NCBI GenBank assembly: GCA_947625055.1
Contig: CANQMT010000005.1
Coordinates: 40,705-104,704 of the forward strand
From: an uncultured Monoglobus sp.
Lineage (GTDB): Bacteria > Bacillota > Clostridia > Monoglobales > Monoglobaceae
Length of the DNA: 64,000 nucleotides
Direction of reading: 5' to 3'
The first letter of the stretch is position 1, and each line of letters starts with the position of its first letter. Below the pieces are notes generated by a model. That model saw nothing but the letters and a program-made list of their open reading frames with translations. It was not told the origin of the DNA and made no database searches. Of this stretch, positions 1-8,099 are shown piece by piece. The translations under genes were made by a program, and so were the position numbers.

Positions 1-611
1 GCGTCCTCGCCGCGGAGCTGCTGGATATACCTCGCGCTCAGCGAGCGGCCGAACTTGTCGATCTGGTTGCCCGCGTCGTTGATGTAAAACTCGCGCGTGA
101 CGTCATATCCGGCGTATTCGAGTACCGAGGCAAGACAGTCGCCCAAAGCTCCGCCGCGGGCGTTGCCCATATGCATCGGGCCCGTGGGGTTCGCGCTGAC
201 GAACTCGACCATGACCTTTTTGCCTTTGCCGATGTCAATTTTGCCGTAATCTTTGCCCTGCTCCTCAATTGCACGCATTGTCTCGTGCAGCCAGGCGGGA
301 TTTAAGTAAAAATTGATAAAGCCCGCGCCCGCGACCTCGATCTTTTCAATGTTTTTGCCTTTGTCGTTTTCAAGGCGGCTCACGATCTCATCGGCGATTT
401 TTCTCGGCGCGCAGCGGAATTCCTTCGCGAGCGCCATAGCCGCGCTACACGCGAAGTCGCCGTGGGCCTTGTCTTTGGGCACCTCAAGCTTTATCCGATC
501 GCTCAGCGCATCAATGTCCGCGGCGCTCAGAGCGCCGTCGTCCATGGCGGCCTCAAGCGCCTGTTTTATTTTGTCTGTGATCTCCTGTTTTATCTTGTCG
601 GTAATGCTCAT
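1..611 (-). CDS. argS: Arginyl-tRNA synthetase, N-terminal part (cut by window edge)
   Basis: Charges tRNA-Arg with arginine in the cytoplasm (class I synthetase). About 203 N-terminal residues are present and the gene runs off the left edge. The first 110 residues match the Add1/N domain typical of ArgRS. The class I signature appears as SANPTGPMHMGN, the ArgRS form of the HIGH motif, followed by a G-rich stretch (ARGGALGD). The ATG at 611 is preceded by AAAGGA at good spacing. It is the last visible gene of a minus-strand run ddl-murI-DUF1934-argS. DUF1934 next to argS is also the order in Bacillus (ywiB-argS). A 384-bp repeat-filled gap separates it from DUF1934, so it may have its own promoter there. 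Identification is firm; the C-terminal part is not visible. Confidence 0.95.
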   Translation of the reverse strand, partial: MSITDKIKQEITDKIKQALEAAMDDGALSAADIDALSDRIKLEVPKDKAHGDFACSAAMALAKEFRCAPRKIADEIVSRLENDKGKNIEKIEVAGAGFINFYLNPAWLHETMRAIEEQGKDYGKIDIGKGKKVMVEFVSANPTGPMHMGNARGGALGDCLASVLEYAGYDVTREFYINDAGNQIDKFGRSLSARYIQQLRGED

Positions 612-652
612 GCTGAAATTTTTTCCTTTCTGCGGTTTATATTTTCTGTTCG

Positions 653-907
653 CTAATTTCTATGTTGACCCCTCTCAGTCAGCTTCGCCTCATGTCCGCT
701 CACGTTAATGATTTGTGGCTACGTTTATTCGTGGAAACGGAATACCGTGGTGTAACGAACCCGCTTCGCGGCTCCGGCCGCAGACAGCTCTCCCCAAGGG
801 GCGAGCCTTTTTGGCTTCCTCTTGAGGGAAAGGCAAAAAGTAGGATGAGGTGTTCTATTCGCTATTCGCTAATCTCTACGTTCGGGCGGATGATATCCGC
901 CCCTACG
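653..907. repeat. Composite intergenic repeat array R1
   Basis: The gap between argS and the DUF1934 gene is filled with modules found elsewhere in the window. These are an AT-rich edge (653-662), the end of the CTCTCAGTC module (667-688), a 93-bp block (691-783) with a 29-bp core at 755-783 identical to 13112-13140 and 23680-23708, a CCCCAAGGGG hairpin module (784-835), a second edge ending CTCTACGTT (874-882), and a palindrome GGGCGGATGATATCCGCCC (884-902) followed by CTACG. Open frames across it are repeat-derived and are not called as genes. Confidence 0.85.
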
Positions 908-979
908 AAAAAATGATCATTTTTTTGATTAAACATACGACCGCGGGGATATATGCTGTGTTTTTGATGCATTATTTCC

Positions 980-1017
980 GCGTAGTACCTAGTACCTATT
1001 CTCTAATCTCTACGTTG
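980..1017. repeat. Repeat edge R2 overlapping the 3' end of the DUF1934 gene
   Basis: The AT-rich element edge (CTAGTACC tandem, then CTAATCTCTACGTT) runs into the coding region. The last codons and the stop of the minus-strand DUF1934 gene (996-1017) are written in element sequence. The same edge occurs at 859-882, 8061-8086, 28332-28345 and 63364-63399. Confidence 0.75.
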
Positions 1018-1418
1018 ACCGTCATGTTGTTTTTTATGAAGTTCCGGTTGTCGGCGTCAAGCAGATAGTCCATGTTGAGAGTTCCGCCGCGTTCTCCGAA
1101 ATCATAGTCGATCTTCTCGGTCGTGACCGCGGCCCCCACTTGCCCGTAGGGCGTGTCCACAAAACAAAGACTCTTTTCGCCTTTTATGTAATCCATTTTT
1201 GAGGCGAAGCGCCCCTTGCGGGAAACGCTCACTCCCGATCCGCTGACCTTGATAGTGGTGGTCGTGTTCTCATAGCCTGTCATTATGCTCTCGTCATAGA
1301 TTATGTATATTTTATTGTTCCGAACCGCGTATCTGCCTCGGGTATCAAGCGATATCGTCTCTTTTTCCCCGTCAATTTCCTGGTCGGTGCGAATGGAAAT
1401 AAATGCGTTATCTTTCAT
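996..1418 (-). CDS. DUF1934 (YwiB-like) beta-barrel protein
   Basis: A 140-residue protein of the DUF1934/YwiB family, small lipocalin-like beta-barrels of unknown biochemical function that sit beside argS in many Firmicutes. The sequence alternates polar and hydrophobic residues in strands, with family-typical stretches around ISIRTDQEIDGE near the N terminus, a GYENTTTTIKV strand near the middle and YGQVGAAVTTEKIDYDFGERGG in two pieces towards the C terminus. No signal peptide is seen, so it is probably cytoplasmic. AAGGAG lies upstream of the ATG at 1418, and murI ends 18 bp upstream, so it is likely co-transcribed with ddl and murI. Its last seven or so codons and stop coincide with an intergenic repeat edge, so the native C terminus may have been replaced or extended. 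Confidence 0.82.
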   Translation of the reverse strand: MKDNAFISIRTDQEIDGEKETISLDTRGRYAVRNNKIYIIYDESIMTGYENTTTTIKVSGSGVSVSRKGRFASKMDYIKGEKSLCFVDTPYGQVGAAVTTEKIDYDFGERGGTLNMDYLLDADNRNFIKNNMTVNVEIRE

Positions 1419-1436
1419 ATGTAAAAAGCTCCTTTT

Positions 1437-2246
1437 TCAGTATCTCTCGATGTCGATCTTTGTAACCTCGCCGTCAATTTTCCGCGAGAGAAAGAGGCTG
1501 CCAAGCTCCTCAAACCCGTGGACCGTATCGCTCACATAGTATTTGGCGCGGCCCTTTTCGGTTTTATCGGTCAGCAAATCATGAACAGCCATGACGCGCT
1601 TGGCGTCGTCAGCCGCCGCGGCGCCCGAGTCGATGAGACTGACATTGTCGCCGACGATTTTTCGGATCGTGTTTTTGAGCAGAGGATAGTGGGTGCAGCC
1701 TAAGATTATGGTGTCGGCACCGCCTTTAACGATGTTTTCAAGATATTCCTCGGCCAGCATTTCAGCGATCTTGGTGTCGGCGTAGCCGTTTTCAACCGCC
1801 GGTACAAACATCGGGCATGCAGTCGAAATCACTTTAAAGTCCGGGTCGATTTTACCGAGCTTTTCGGCGTATTTGCCGCTGTTTATCGTGCCGCGCGTGC
1901 CGAGAACGCCTATCACGCCGTTTTTGGTGGCCGCGGCCGCCTGCTTTGAAGCCGCGTCAACAACGCCGATTATATCGGTGTCGTATTCGGTGGTTATGTG
2001 GGGCAAAGCCGCGCTGCTGGCGGTCCCGCAGGCGATTATAATGAACTTTATGTCAAAGCTCCTTAAAAAGTTTATGTCCTGACGAACATATTTAACAATG
2101 GTGGAAGAACTTCTGGTTCCGTAAGGCACACGCCCCGTGTCGCCAAAATATATGATGTCCTCATAGGGCATTATGCGCATGACTTCGCGCACACAGGTGA
2201 GACCTCCCAAGCCCGAGTCGAATATTCCGATTGGTCTGTTGTCCAT
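1437..2246 (-). CDS. murI: Glutamate racemase
   Basis: Interconverts L- and D-glutamate in the cytoplasm, supplying D-Glu for peptidoglycan. The 269-residue length is normal for the family. The N-terminal motif GIFDSGLGG is at residues 7-15. The first catalytic cysteine is C73 in ACGTASS, where many homologues have Asn after Cys; Gly here also occurs in clostridial members. The second is C184 in GCTHYP. An aspartate/serine lid segment DTGRVPYG follows residue 36. It lies between ddl (34 bp upstream) and the DUF1934 gene, so the run encodes consecutive steps of cell-wall D-amino acid supply. Confidence is high. Confidence 0.95.
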   Translation of the reverse strand: MDNRPIGIFDSGLGGLTCVREVMRIMPYEDIIYFGDTGRVPYGTRSSSTIVKYVRQDINFLRSFDIKFIIIACGTASSAALPHITTEYDTDIIGVVDAASKQAAAATKNGVIGVLGTRGTINSGKYAEKLGKIDPDFKVISTACPMFVPAVENGYADTKIAEMLAEEYLENIVKGGADTIILGCTHYPLLKNTIRKIVGDNVSLIDSGAAAADDAKRVMAVHDLLTDKTEKGRAKYYVSDTVHGFEELGSLFLSRKIDGEVTKIDIERY

Positions 2247-2279
2247 ATTTATTATCCTTTCGCGGTTCGGCCGCAGTTT

Positions 2280-3335
2280 TTATCCGCGGCGCTTTATCGC
2301 CAGGTCTATCAATTTGTCAAGAAGTTCCGTTCCGCCGAGCCCGCTTTTTTCCCAAAGCTTGGGATACATGCTTATCGACGTGAATCCCGGTATGGTGTTG
2401 ATCTCGTTGAGCCTGATTTCGCCGCTGTTCTTATCCACAAAGAAGTCGACTCTCGAAAGACCGCGGCACTCGCATATTTTGTATGCTTTAAGCGCGTAAT
2501 CCTTGAGCCTTGTCTCAACGTCTTTATCAATGTTCGCAGGAATTGTAAGCACCGAGTCGTCGCTGTTGTATTTTGCGTCAAAGTCATAAAACTCGTTGGC
2601 GGGCGCGATCTCACCAATGTTCTCGGCGATTTTCGGATTGAAGTTTCCCAGCACCGCGCTCTCGACTTCCGAAGCCGAGATGAATTCCTCGATAAGCACT
2701 TTGTAATCGTGCTCAAACGCCAGTTTTACGCCTTCGATAAGCTCGTTTCGGTTATGGGCCTTGCTTATGCCCACCGACGAGCCCGCGTTTGAGGGCTTGA
2801 TAAAGCAGGGATAGCCGAGTTTTTCCTCAACCTCGCGGACGTCAAGCTCCTCGCCGAGCTTGACCGTCACCCAGTCGGCCTGGGGAATTCCGGCCTCTTT
2901 GAACAGGATCTTCGCCATGCATTTGTCCATGCAGACCGAGCTGCCCAAAACTCCCGAACCGACATACGGGATTCCGGCGATCTCGAACAGGCCCTGGATA
3001 GTGCCGTCCTCACCGTTTTTTCCGTGGAGCACGGGTATCGCGGCGTCGATCTTGATCAGCTCCGCCGCGCCGTCTTTGTCGAAGCGCAAAATTCCGCCGT
3101 CGCTCCGCGAAGGCGAGATGACAGCCTTGTCGAATTTATCCTTCGCGCCGTCGTCCGCGTCCGAGGCGATGTCGCCCGTGAAATACGTCCAGTTGCCGGA
3201 TTTGTCTATAAAAATTTTATGTATATCATACTTATCCTTGTCAAGCAGGTCAATGACCGTCGCGGCTGAAATTTTGCTTATGTCGTGCTCGCTTGAAACG
3301 CCGCCGAACACAACGCATACGCTTTGCTTAGCCAT
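2280..3335 (-). CDS. ddl: D-alanine--D-alanine ligase
   Basis: ATP-grasp enzyme that joins two D-alanines for the UDP-MurNAc-pentapeptide. The 351-residue length is usual. The N-terminal motif GGVSSEHDIS, a mid-protein HGKNGEDG loop, the ATP-binding FIKPSNAGSSVG and the C-terminal metal-binding NEINTIPGFTSISMYP are all present, so it looks active. The ATG at 3335 is preceded by AAGGAG. It heads the minus-strand group ddl-murI-DUF1934 (argS). A TATAAT-like box on the minus strand (3370-3375) is a possible -10, but no good -35 pairs with it. Substrate preference (D-Ala versus D-Lac or D-Ser) cannot be settled by eye; D-Ala is the default. Confidence 0.94.
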   Translation of the reverse strand: MAKQSVCVVFGGVSSEHDISKISAATVIDLLDKDKYDIHKIFIDKSGNWTYFTGDIASDADDGAKDKFDKAVISPSRSDGGILRFDKDGAAELIKIDAAIPVLHGKNGEDGTIQGLFEIAGIPYVGSGVLGSSVCMDKCMAKILFKEAGIPQADWVTVKLGEELDVREVEEKLGYPCFIKPSNAGSSVGISKAHNRNELIEGVKLAFEHDYKVLIEEFISASEVESAVLGNFNPKIAENIGEIAPANEFYDFDAKYNSDDSVLTIPANIDKDVETRLKDYALKAYKICECRGLSRVDFFVDKNSGEIRLNEINTIPGFTSISMYPKLWEKSGLGGTELLDKLIDLAIKRRG

Positions 3336-3689
3336 ATTAATCTCCTTCTTTCAATTGATCATGCTTTAAATTATACTGCTCTAACATACTATTTTACCAT
3401 AATTTTTTTTAAATTCAATAGTTATTATGAATAAATTTTGCGCACCCGCGGCAAGATCTTTTGAAAACCCCCGAAAACCCGCATGCCGCGCCGTTTTTTG
3501 AATTTTTGTAAACTGTTGTTATTTATGCCGCGGGAGGATTAATTTTGCTTGATTTACGATAATGTTTATGCTATAATGTATAAGGAAATGTATGTGTCCG
3601 GGAAGATATGCCGCCCGTTTGTCAAAAAGAGCATGGTATGAGATAAAAAGTGTGATTTTAAACAAAAAAGTGTAATAAGGAAAATCAAC
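3336..3689. other. Divergent intergenic region between ddl and the hybrid kinase
   Basis: This 354-bp AT-rich gap holds the leader of ddl on the minus strand and a plus-strand promoter near 3549-3577 (listed separately). The middle part (about 3420-3530) has short C-rich runs (ACCCCCGAAAACCCG) but no convincing gene, RNA or repeat module of the intergenic family. Confidence 0.5.
3549..3577 (+). promoter_or_regulatory. Sigma-A type promoter for the hybrid kinase operon
   Basis: TTGATT at 3549-3554 and TATAAT at 3572-3577 are separated by 17 bp, and TGC directly precedes the -10 (extended -10). The leader to the ATG at 3690 would be about 105 nt. It could drive the kinase, speE and speB as one unit. 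Confidence 0.65.
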
Positions 3690-6194
3690 ATGAGCCGCAA
3701 AAAGAAGTTTAAGAAGATTTTTTCGCAAATAAAACTGTATCTTATAATACTCATCGTGTTTTTGGCGCTGACGTGCGTTTCATTGGGTTATGTCAGAGCC
3801 AGACTTTTGAGCAATGCCCGCGAGAGCGGCACGTCTCTTGCCGCGACTTATGCGGTTGAAGAACAGAACAACATATCGCTTTATTCGACGCTGCTTGAGC
3901 TCGGTACCAAAAATATCGACGAGCATGCCGCGTCCGGAGCAAGTGAAGCCGAGATGTGGATCGCGGACTATTTAAACGGCATCAACACGTATTTCGGAGA
4001 CAGCTTTGATCCGCTCGCCGTGATTGACGGAAAATGCATTTTCGCCAATCCGCGCCAAGATCCCGAGGCCTATGACTACGCCTCCGAGGAATGGTACAAG
4101 ATGGCGGAGGAAGCGGACGGAAAAGTCATTTTTACAGACATACATGATGACGCGTATGTGGGCGGCAGAGTGATCACCGCGGCCAAAAAGGCCGATAATT
4201 CCGACAGCGTTGTGGCGTTTAATATTTTCCCCGAGAGTTTTAACTATTTCGGGGACCGTTCAAGCGTTCCCGAAGGCGGAAGATATTACCTCTGCGACAG
4301 CAGCGGAGAACTCATATATTACCGGACGGATTACGGCGACAGCTACGATGAGTGCCGTCGGTTCGCGTCGAACCTGGTCAAAGGAATAGAGAGCGGCGAG
4401 TATGCGGAGTCCGGGGCTGTGTTTAATTCAAAGAGCGAAGGCAGGCGCGGCGTGTATTATTACAAGATGAGCAACGGCTGGATCTCAATTTTGACTATAC
4501 AGATAAGCGTGATCCTGGGCGGCCTTAACTCGTTTTATCTTATTATATTGCTGCTGATGCTGGGCGTATTGCTGCTTTTGGCGTATATGACATTCCGCGA
4601 CTATAAAAACAAGCAGAGCGCGGAACGCGCCCGCGATACGGTCCAGGTCCTGGGCAATATGTATTATGCGATATACAGGGTCAACTATATTAACGGCACT
4701 TTTGAGGCGATCAAGGTTTCGGACTATGTCGGCGAAAAGATCGGCACGTCCGGAAGCTACGAAAAGCTAATCGACACGATAAACGAAGTGACCGACGAAA
4801 ACACCGGACAGGACTTTAAGTCCAGCTTCTCGCTTGAAAAAATAAAAGAATTGGTTGACGCCGGAGTTAAGGATTTTGGCGGCGACTTTCTGCGCCGCTT
4901 CCACGAGTCATACAAATGGGTCAACGTCAGACTGCTGTTTGATGACAACCTGGCTCACGGCGAGGTCGTGCTGTGCTTCAGACGCATTGACAACGAGAAA
5001 GACCGTCAGCTCGAGCAGCTTAATCTGCTGCGCAACGCGCTGCGTTCCGCCAGAAAGAGTGAGAACGCGAAGAACGTATTTTTCAGCAACATGTCCCACG
5101 ATATGCGGACGCCGCTTAACGCTATTATCGGCCTTACCGGCCTCGCGAAGCAGAATATCGGCGATCCCGAGAAAACTGCGGAATACATACGTAAGATCGA
5201 GCTTTCGGGCAAGCAGCTTTTGAACCTTATAAATGATCTGCTTGAGATCTCACGGATCGAAAACGGCAAGGTTTCGCTTGAGTTTAAACCTGTGGACATC
5301 GTAAAGTGCGTCGAAGGCTGCGCGGATCTGTTCCGAGACCAGGCAAAGAAGGAAAAGAAGGATTTTTCGGTCAGCTTCGATGTGGAGAACAAAAGCGTGC
5401 TGTGCGATTCGTTCCGTCTGTCCCAGATCGTGAACAATCTGCTTTCCAACTCGTTTAAGTACAGCAGGCGCGGAGCCAAGATAAGACTCAGGGTAAAGGA
5501 GCGCCGGTTCCGCGAGCACAGCAAGTTCCAGATCGTCGTTGAGGACACCGGAATAGGCATGACGCCCGAGTTTATAAAGGAGATATTCGAGCCCTACGCG
5601 CGCGAGAACAGATTCGGCGCGGGAAACGTTACCGGAACGGGACTCGGCATGCCGATAGTAAAAAGCCTCGTGCAGCAGATGAGCGGCGAGATCTTCGTTG
5701 AGAGCGAGCCGGGCCGTGGCAGCAGATTCACGGTTATAATCCCAATGGAGATCATGCGCAGCGACAGCGGCGCTGACGAGACCCGGGTATCCTCGGCGGA
5801 TATCGACGTCAGCGGGCTTAAAGTGCTTCTTGCCGAGGATAACGCGATCAATATGGAGATCGCGGCGGAAATTCTCGGCGATAAGGGAATAATAGTCACC
5901 GAGGCCTGGAACGGCGCGGAGGCTGTGGAAGCCTTTAAAAAGTCCGGCCCCTATGAATTTGACGCGATACTCATGGATATGCAGATGCCGCAGATGGACG
6001 GCTGCGAGGCTGCGCGCGCTATAAGAAAACTGGATCGCGGCGATGCGTCGGATATTCCGATCATCGCGGTTACGGCCAACGCCTTTGCCGAGGATGTCGC
6101 GCAGACCACAGAGGCGGGCATGAACGCGCATATTTCAAAACCGATAGACTTTGACGAGCTTTATCGGGTGCTGAACGAATTGGTAAAACGTTAA
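3690..6194 (+). CDS. Membrane hybrid sensor histidine kinase with C-terminal receiver
   Basis: An 834-residue membrane sensor. One transmembrane helix is near residues 15-35, followed by an extracytoplasmic Cache-like sensor region to about 270 and a second hydrophobic helix near 275-305. A cytoplasmic segment of about 150 residues, possibly PAS-like, leads to the HisKA box NMSHDMRTPLNAIIG with phospho-acceptor H470. An HATPase_c domain follows with an N-box around IVNNLLSNSFKYS, a G1 box DTGIGM and a G2 box GTGLGMPIV. A receiver domain from about 708 carries phospho-Asp D763 (LMDMQMPQMDG) and the AVTANAFAED and SKPID motifs. No DNA-binding domain is attached, so output must pass by phosphotransfer or by competition. 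speE starts 24 bp downstream, linking the sensor to polyamine genes by position only. Ligand unknown. Confidence 0.9.
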   Translation: MSRKKKFKKIFSQIKLYLIILIVFLALTCVSLGYVRARLLSNARESGTSLAATYAVEEQNNISLYSTLLELGTKNIDEHAASGASEAEMWIADYLNGINTYFGDSFDPLAVIDGKCIFANPRQDPEAYDYASEEWYKMAEEADGKVIFTDIHDDAYVGGRVITAAKKADNSDSVVAFNIFPESFNYFGDRSSVPEGGRYYLCDSSGELIYYRTDYGDSYDECRRFASNLVKGIESGEYAESGAVFNSKSEGRRGVYYYKMSNGWISILTIQISVILGGLNSFYLIILLLMLGVLLLLAYMTFRDYKNKQSAERARDTVQVLGNMYYAIYRVNYINGTFEAIKVSDYVGEKIGTSGSYEKLIDTINEVTDENTGQDFKSSFSLEKIKELVDAGVKDFGGDFLRRFHESYKWVNVRLLFDDNLAHGEVVLCFRRIDNEKDRQLEQLNLLRNALRSARKSENAKNVFFSNMSHDMRTPLNAIIGLTGLAKQNIGDPEKTAEYIRKIELSGKQLLNLINDLLEISRIENGKVSLEFKPVDIVKCVEGCADLFRDQAKKEKKDFSVSFDVENKSVLCDSFRLSQIVNNLLSNSFKYSRRGAKIRLRVKERRFREHSKFQIVVEDTGIGMTPEFIKEIFEPYARENRFGAGNVTGTGLGMPIVKSLVQQMSGEIFVESEPGRGSRFTVIIPMEIMRSDSGADETRVSSADIDVSGLKVLLAEDNAINMEIAAEILGDKGIIVTEAWNGAEAVEAFKKSGPYEFDAILMDMQMPQMDGCEAARAIRKLDRGDASDIPIIAVTANAFAEDVAQTTEAGMNAHISKPIDFDELYRVLNELVKR

Positions 6195-6217
6195 ATTTTT
6201 TGAAAGGAAATGAATTT

Positions 6218-7066
6218 ATGGAACTATGGTATTCCGAGGATCATAGCAGCGATGTGAAGTTTTCTGTCAGAGTCGATAAGCAGCTTTACAGCGCCGAGAC
6301 CGAGTTTCAGCGGATAGATGTGATGACGTCCGAGGAGTTCGGGACCTTTCTGACTCTTGACGGCTTGATGATGGTGGCCGAGAAGGACGAGTTTATATAT
6401 CACGAGATGATAGTGCATGTGCCGATGGCTGTTAATCCGGAGATAAAAAAGGTGCTGGTGATAGGCGGCGGAGACGGCGGGACCGTCAATCAGTTGGTAA
6501 GATATAAGACTGTTGAGAGCATAGACCTTGTGGAGATAGACAGCGAGGTCACTCGCGTGTGCCGCAAGTTTTTCCCAAAGCTCACCGCGGGGTTTGATGA
6601 TCGGAGGGTCAATATCCGTTATGAGGACGGCCTTAAATTTATCCGCTCAAAGCGCGGCGAGTATGATTTGATAATCGTTGATTCGACCGATCCGTTCGGC
6701 CCGGGCGAGGGTTTGTTCACCCGTGAATTTTACGGCAACTGCCTGAGGGCGCTGAACTCGGACGGAATTTTGGTAAATCAGCACGAAAGCCCTTATTACG
6801 ACGAATATTCAAGATCCCTTGTGCGTACACACAAGCGGATCAAGGGCGTGTTCAGGATCCATAGACTGTATCAGGCGCACATTCCCACATATCCGTCGGG
6901 GCACTGGCTGTTCGGTTTCGCGTCAAACAAATTTGACCCGGTCGCGGATCTTGACGCGGACAAATGGAACGCTCTCGGTCTTGAGACAAAATACTACAAC
7001 ACAGAGCTGCACAAGGGCTGTTTTGCCCTTCCGAATTATGTAAAGGAGCTGTTAAACAATGCTTGA
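6218..7066 (+). CDS. speE: Spermidine synthase (aminopropyltransferase)
   Basis: Transfers an aminopropyl group from decarboxylated S-adenosylmethionine to putrescine. The 282-residue protein has the Rossmann methyltransferase-like fold with VIGGGDGGTVNQL (dcSAM site), the acidic IDLVEID strand end and the VDSTDPFGPGEGL active-site loop carrying the catalytic Asp. A TTG codon 18 bp upstream would add six residues, but the ATG at 6218 has GAAAGGAA at good spacing and aligns with the family start (MELWYSEDHSSD). It overlaps agmatinase by 8 bp, a tight two-gene unit that would make putrescine and then spermidine. No S-adenosylmethionine decarboxylase is in the window, so the dcSAM source is unseen. 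Confidence 0.92.
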   Translation: MELWYSEDHSSDVKFSVRVDKQLYSAETEFQRIDVMTSEEFGTFLTLDGLMMVAEKDEFIYHEMIVHVPMAVNPEIKKVLVIGGGDGGTVNQLVRYKTVESIDLVEIDSEVTRVCRKFFPKLTAGFDDRRVNIRYEDGLKFIRSKRGEYDLIIVDSTDPFGPGEGLFTREFYGNCLRALNSDGILVNQHESPYYDEYSRSLVRTHKRIKGVFRIHRLYQAHIPTYPSGHWLFGFASNKFDPVADLDADKWNALGLETKYYNTELHKGCFALPNYVKELLNNA

Positions 7067-7934
7067 AGCATCGGAAGAATATACGATCGAGCAGAATACG
7101 ATGAAATTTATCGGCTGCGAAAAACCGCTTGAGGAAGCGAATATCTGTCTTTTCGGCGCGCCGTTTGACTCGACCGCCTCGTTCCGCCCGGGCTCGAGGT
7201 TCGCGCCTCAGGCCATGAGGCAGGATTCATGGGCGCTTGAGACCTACAGCCCTTATCAGGACGATGATCTTGAAAACAAAAAGGTTTGCGACTGCGGAGA
7301 TCTGGAGCTTCCGCTCGGCGATACCGAGGCGGCGCTCGCGAAGATAAAAGAGCAGGCCGCCGCCGTGTGCGGGGCGGGAAAGATCCCCTTTATGATCGGC
7401 GGCGAGCATCTGGTGACATACGGCGCACTGGAGGCGTGTTACGAGAAATTCGGCGTGAACCTGAGGCTGATACATATCGACGCGCACACGGATCTGAGAG
7501 ACGAGCTTTTCGGCGTGAAGCTCAGCCACGCCACTGTGATAAGACGGTGCGCCGAGATGCTCGGCGACAAGAAGGTCTGCCAGTTCGGAATACGAAGCGG
7601 CGAAAAACAGGAGTTTGAGTGGGCCGAGGAGCACACGACCCTACATAAATTTGATCTTGAGGGGCTTGAAAAGACCGTAGAGCGGATGCGTGGGTATCCC
7701 GTGTATTTCACGTTGGATCTTGATGTGCTTGATCCGTCGGTGTTCCCGGGTACCGGAACGCCGGAACCGGGAGGCATAAGCTATGCGGAGCTTCAAAAGG
7801 CGGTTATAAAAATATGTTCCGAGCTTAATATAGTGGGCTGCGATATTGTGGAGCTCGCTCCGGGACTTGATCATAGCGGGGCAAGCACCGCCGCGGCATG
7901 CAAAATATTAAGAGAAATGCTGATAGCGCTGTGA
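7059..7934 (+). CDS. speB: Agmatinase (ureohydrolase family)
   Basis: Hydrolyses agmatine to putrescine and urea using a binuclear manganese centre. The 291 residues contain the ureohydrolase metal motifs: GGEH at 114-117, DAHTDLRD at 141-148 and LDLDVLDPS near residue 220, followed by the substrate-loop motif PGTGTPEPGG. The start at 7059 overlaps the end of speE and is preceded by AAGGAG inside speE, typical of translational coupling. A repeat array begins immediately after the stop, so the next gene (carboxynorspermidine synthase) may be only partly coupled. Arginase or guanidinobutyrase cannot be excluded by motif alone, but adjacency to speE favours agmatinase. Confidence 0.88.
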   Translation: MLEASEEYTIEQNTMKFIGCEKPLEEANICLFGAPFDSTASFRPGSRFAPQAMRQDSWALETYSPYQDDDLENKKVCDCGDLELPLGDTEAALAKIKEQAAAVCGAGKIPFMIGGEHLVTYGALEACYEKFGVNLRLIHIDAHTDLRDELFGVKLSHATVIRRCAEMLGDKKVCQFGIRSGEKQEFEWAEEHTTLHKFDLEGLEKTVERMRGYPVYFTLDLDVLDPSVFPGTGTPEPGGISYAELQKAVIKICSELNIVGCDIVELAPGLDHSGASTAAACKILREMLIAL

Positions 7935-7935
7935 C

Positions 7936-8086
7936 GGGCGGATAATATCCGCCCCTACGGGACGCCGAGAGCGCCGTCCCGGCTCCACTTGGGAGATGTC
8001 TGCAGTCGTCCCGGTTCCCCTTGGGGGGAGCTGTCAGCGAAGCTGACTGAGAGGGGAACTATTCGCTAATAACTAATCACTACGTT
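7936..8086. repeat. Composite intergenic repeat array R3
   Basis: Four modules are joined here. They are the palindrome GGGCGGATAATATCCGCCC (7936-7954), a GACGCCGAGAGCGCCGTCCC hairpin (7959-7980), the CCCCTTGGGGGGAG plus GTCAGCGAAGCTGACTGAGAGGGG module (8017-8056), and the AT-rich edge ending CACTACGTT (8061-8086). The base after the edge is the first base of the Shine-Dalgarno of the next gene. Confidence 0.85.
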
Positions 8087-8092
8087 AGGAGG
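8087..8092 (+). promoter_or_regulatory. Ribosome binding site abutting a repeat edge
   Basis: AGGAGG at 8087-8092, 7 nt before the ATG at 8100, directly follows the element edge CACTACGTT (8078-8086). The same junction is found at 13156-13170 and 63391-63405, and on the minus strand at 28340-28326. Confidence 0.85.
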
Positions 8093-8099
8093 AAATCAA

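Noticed and set aside
662..916. Small genes inside repeat array R1 and similar frames in R4 and R6
   Set aside because: They have no RBS and follow repeat boundaries; the shared frame is reported as an observation only, not as a gene.
5250..6131. Long open frame antisense to the hybrid kinase gene
   Set aside because: It lies entirely opposite conserved kinase and receiver sequence, has no RBS and no recognisable motif; it is a shadow of GC-biased codon use.
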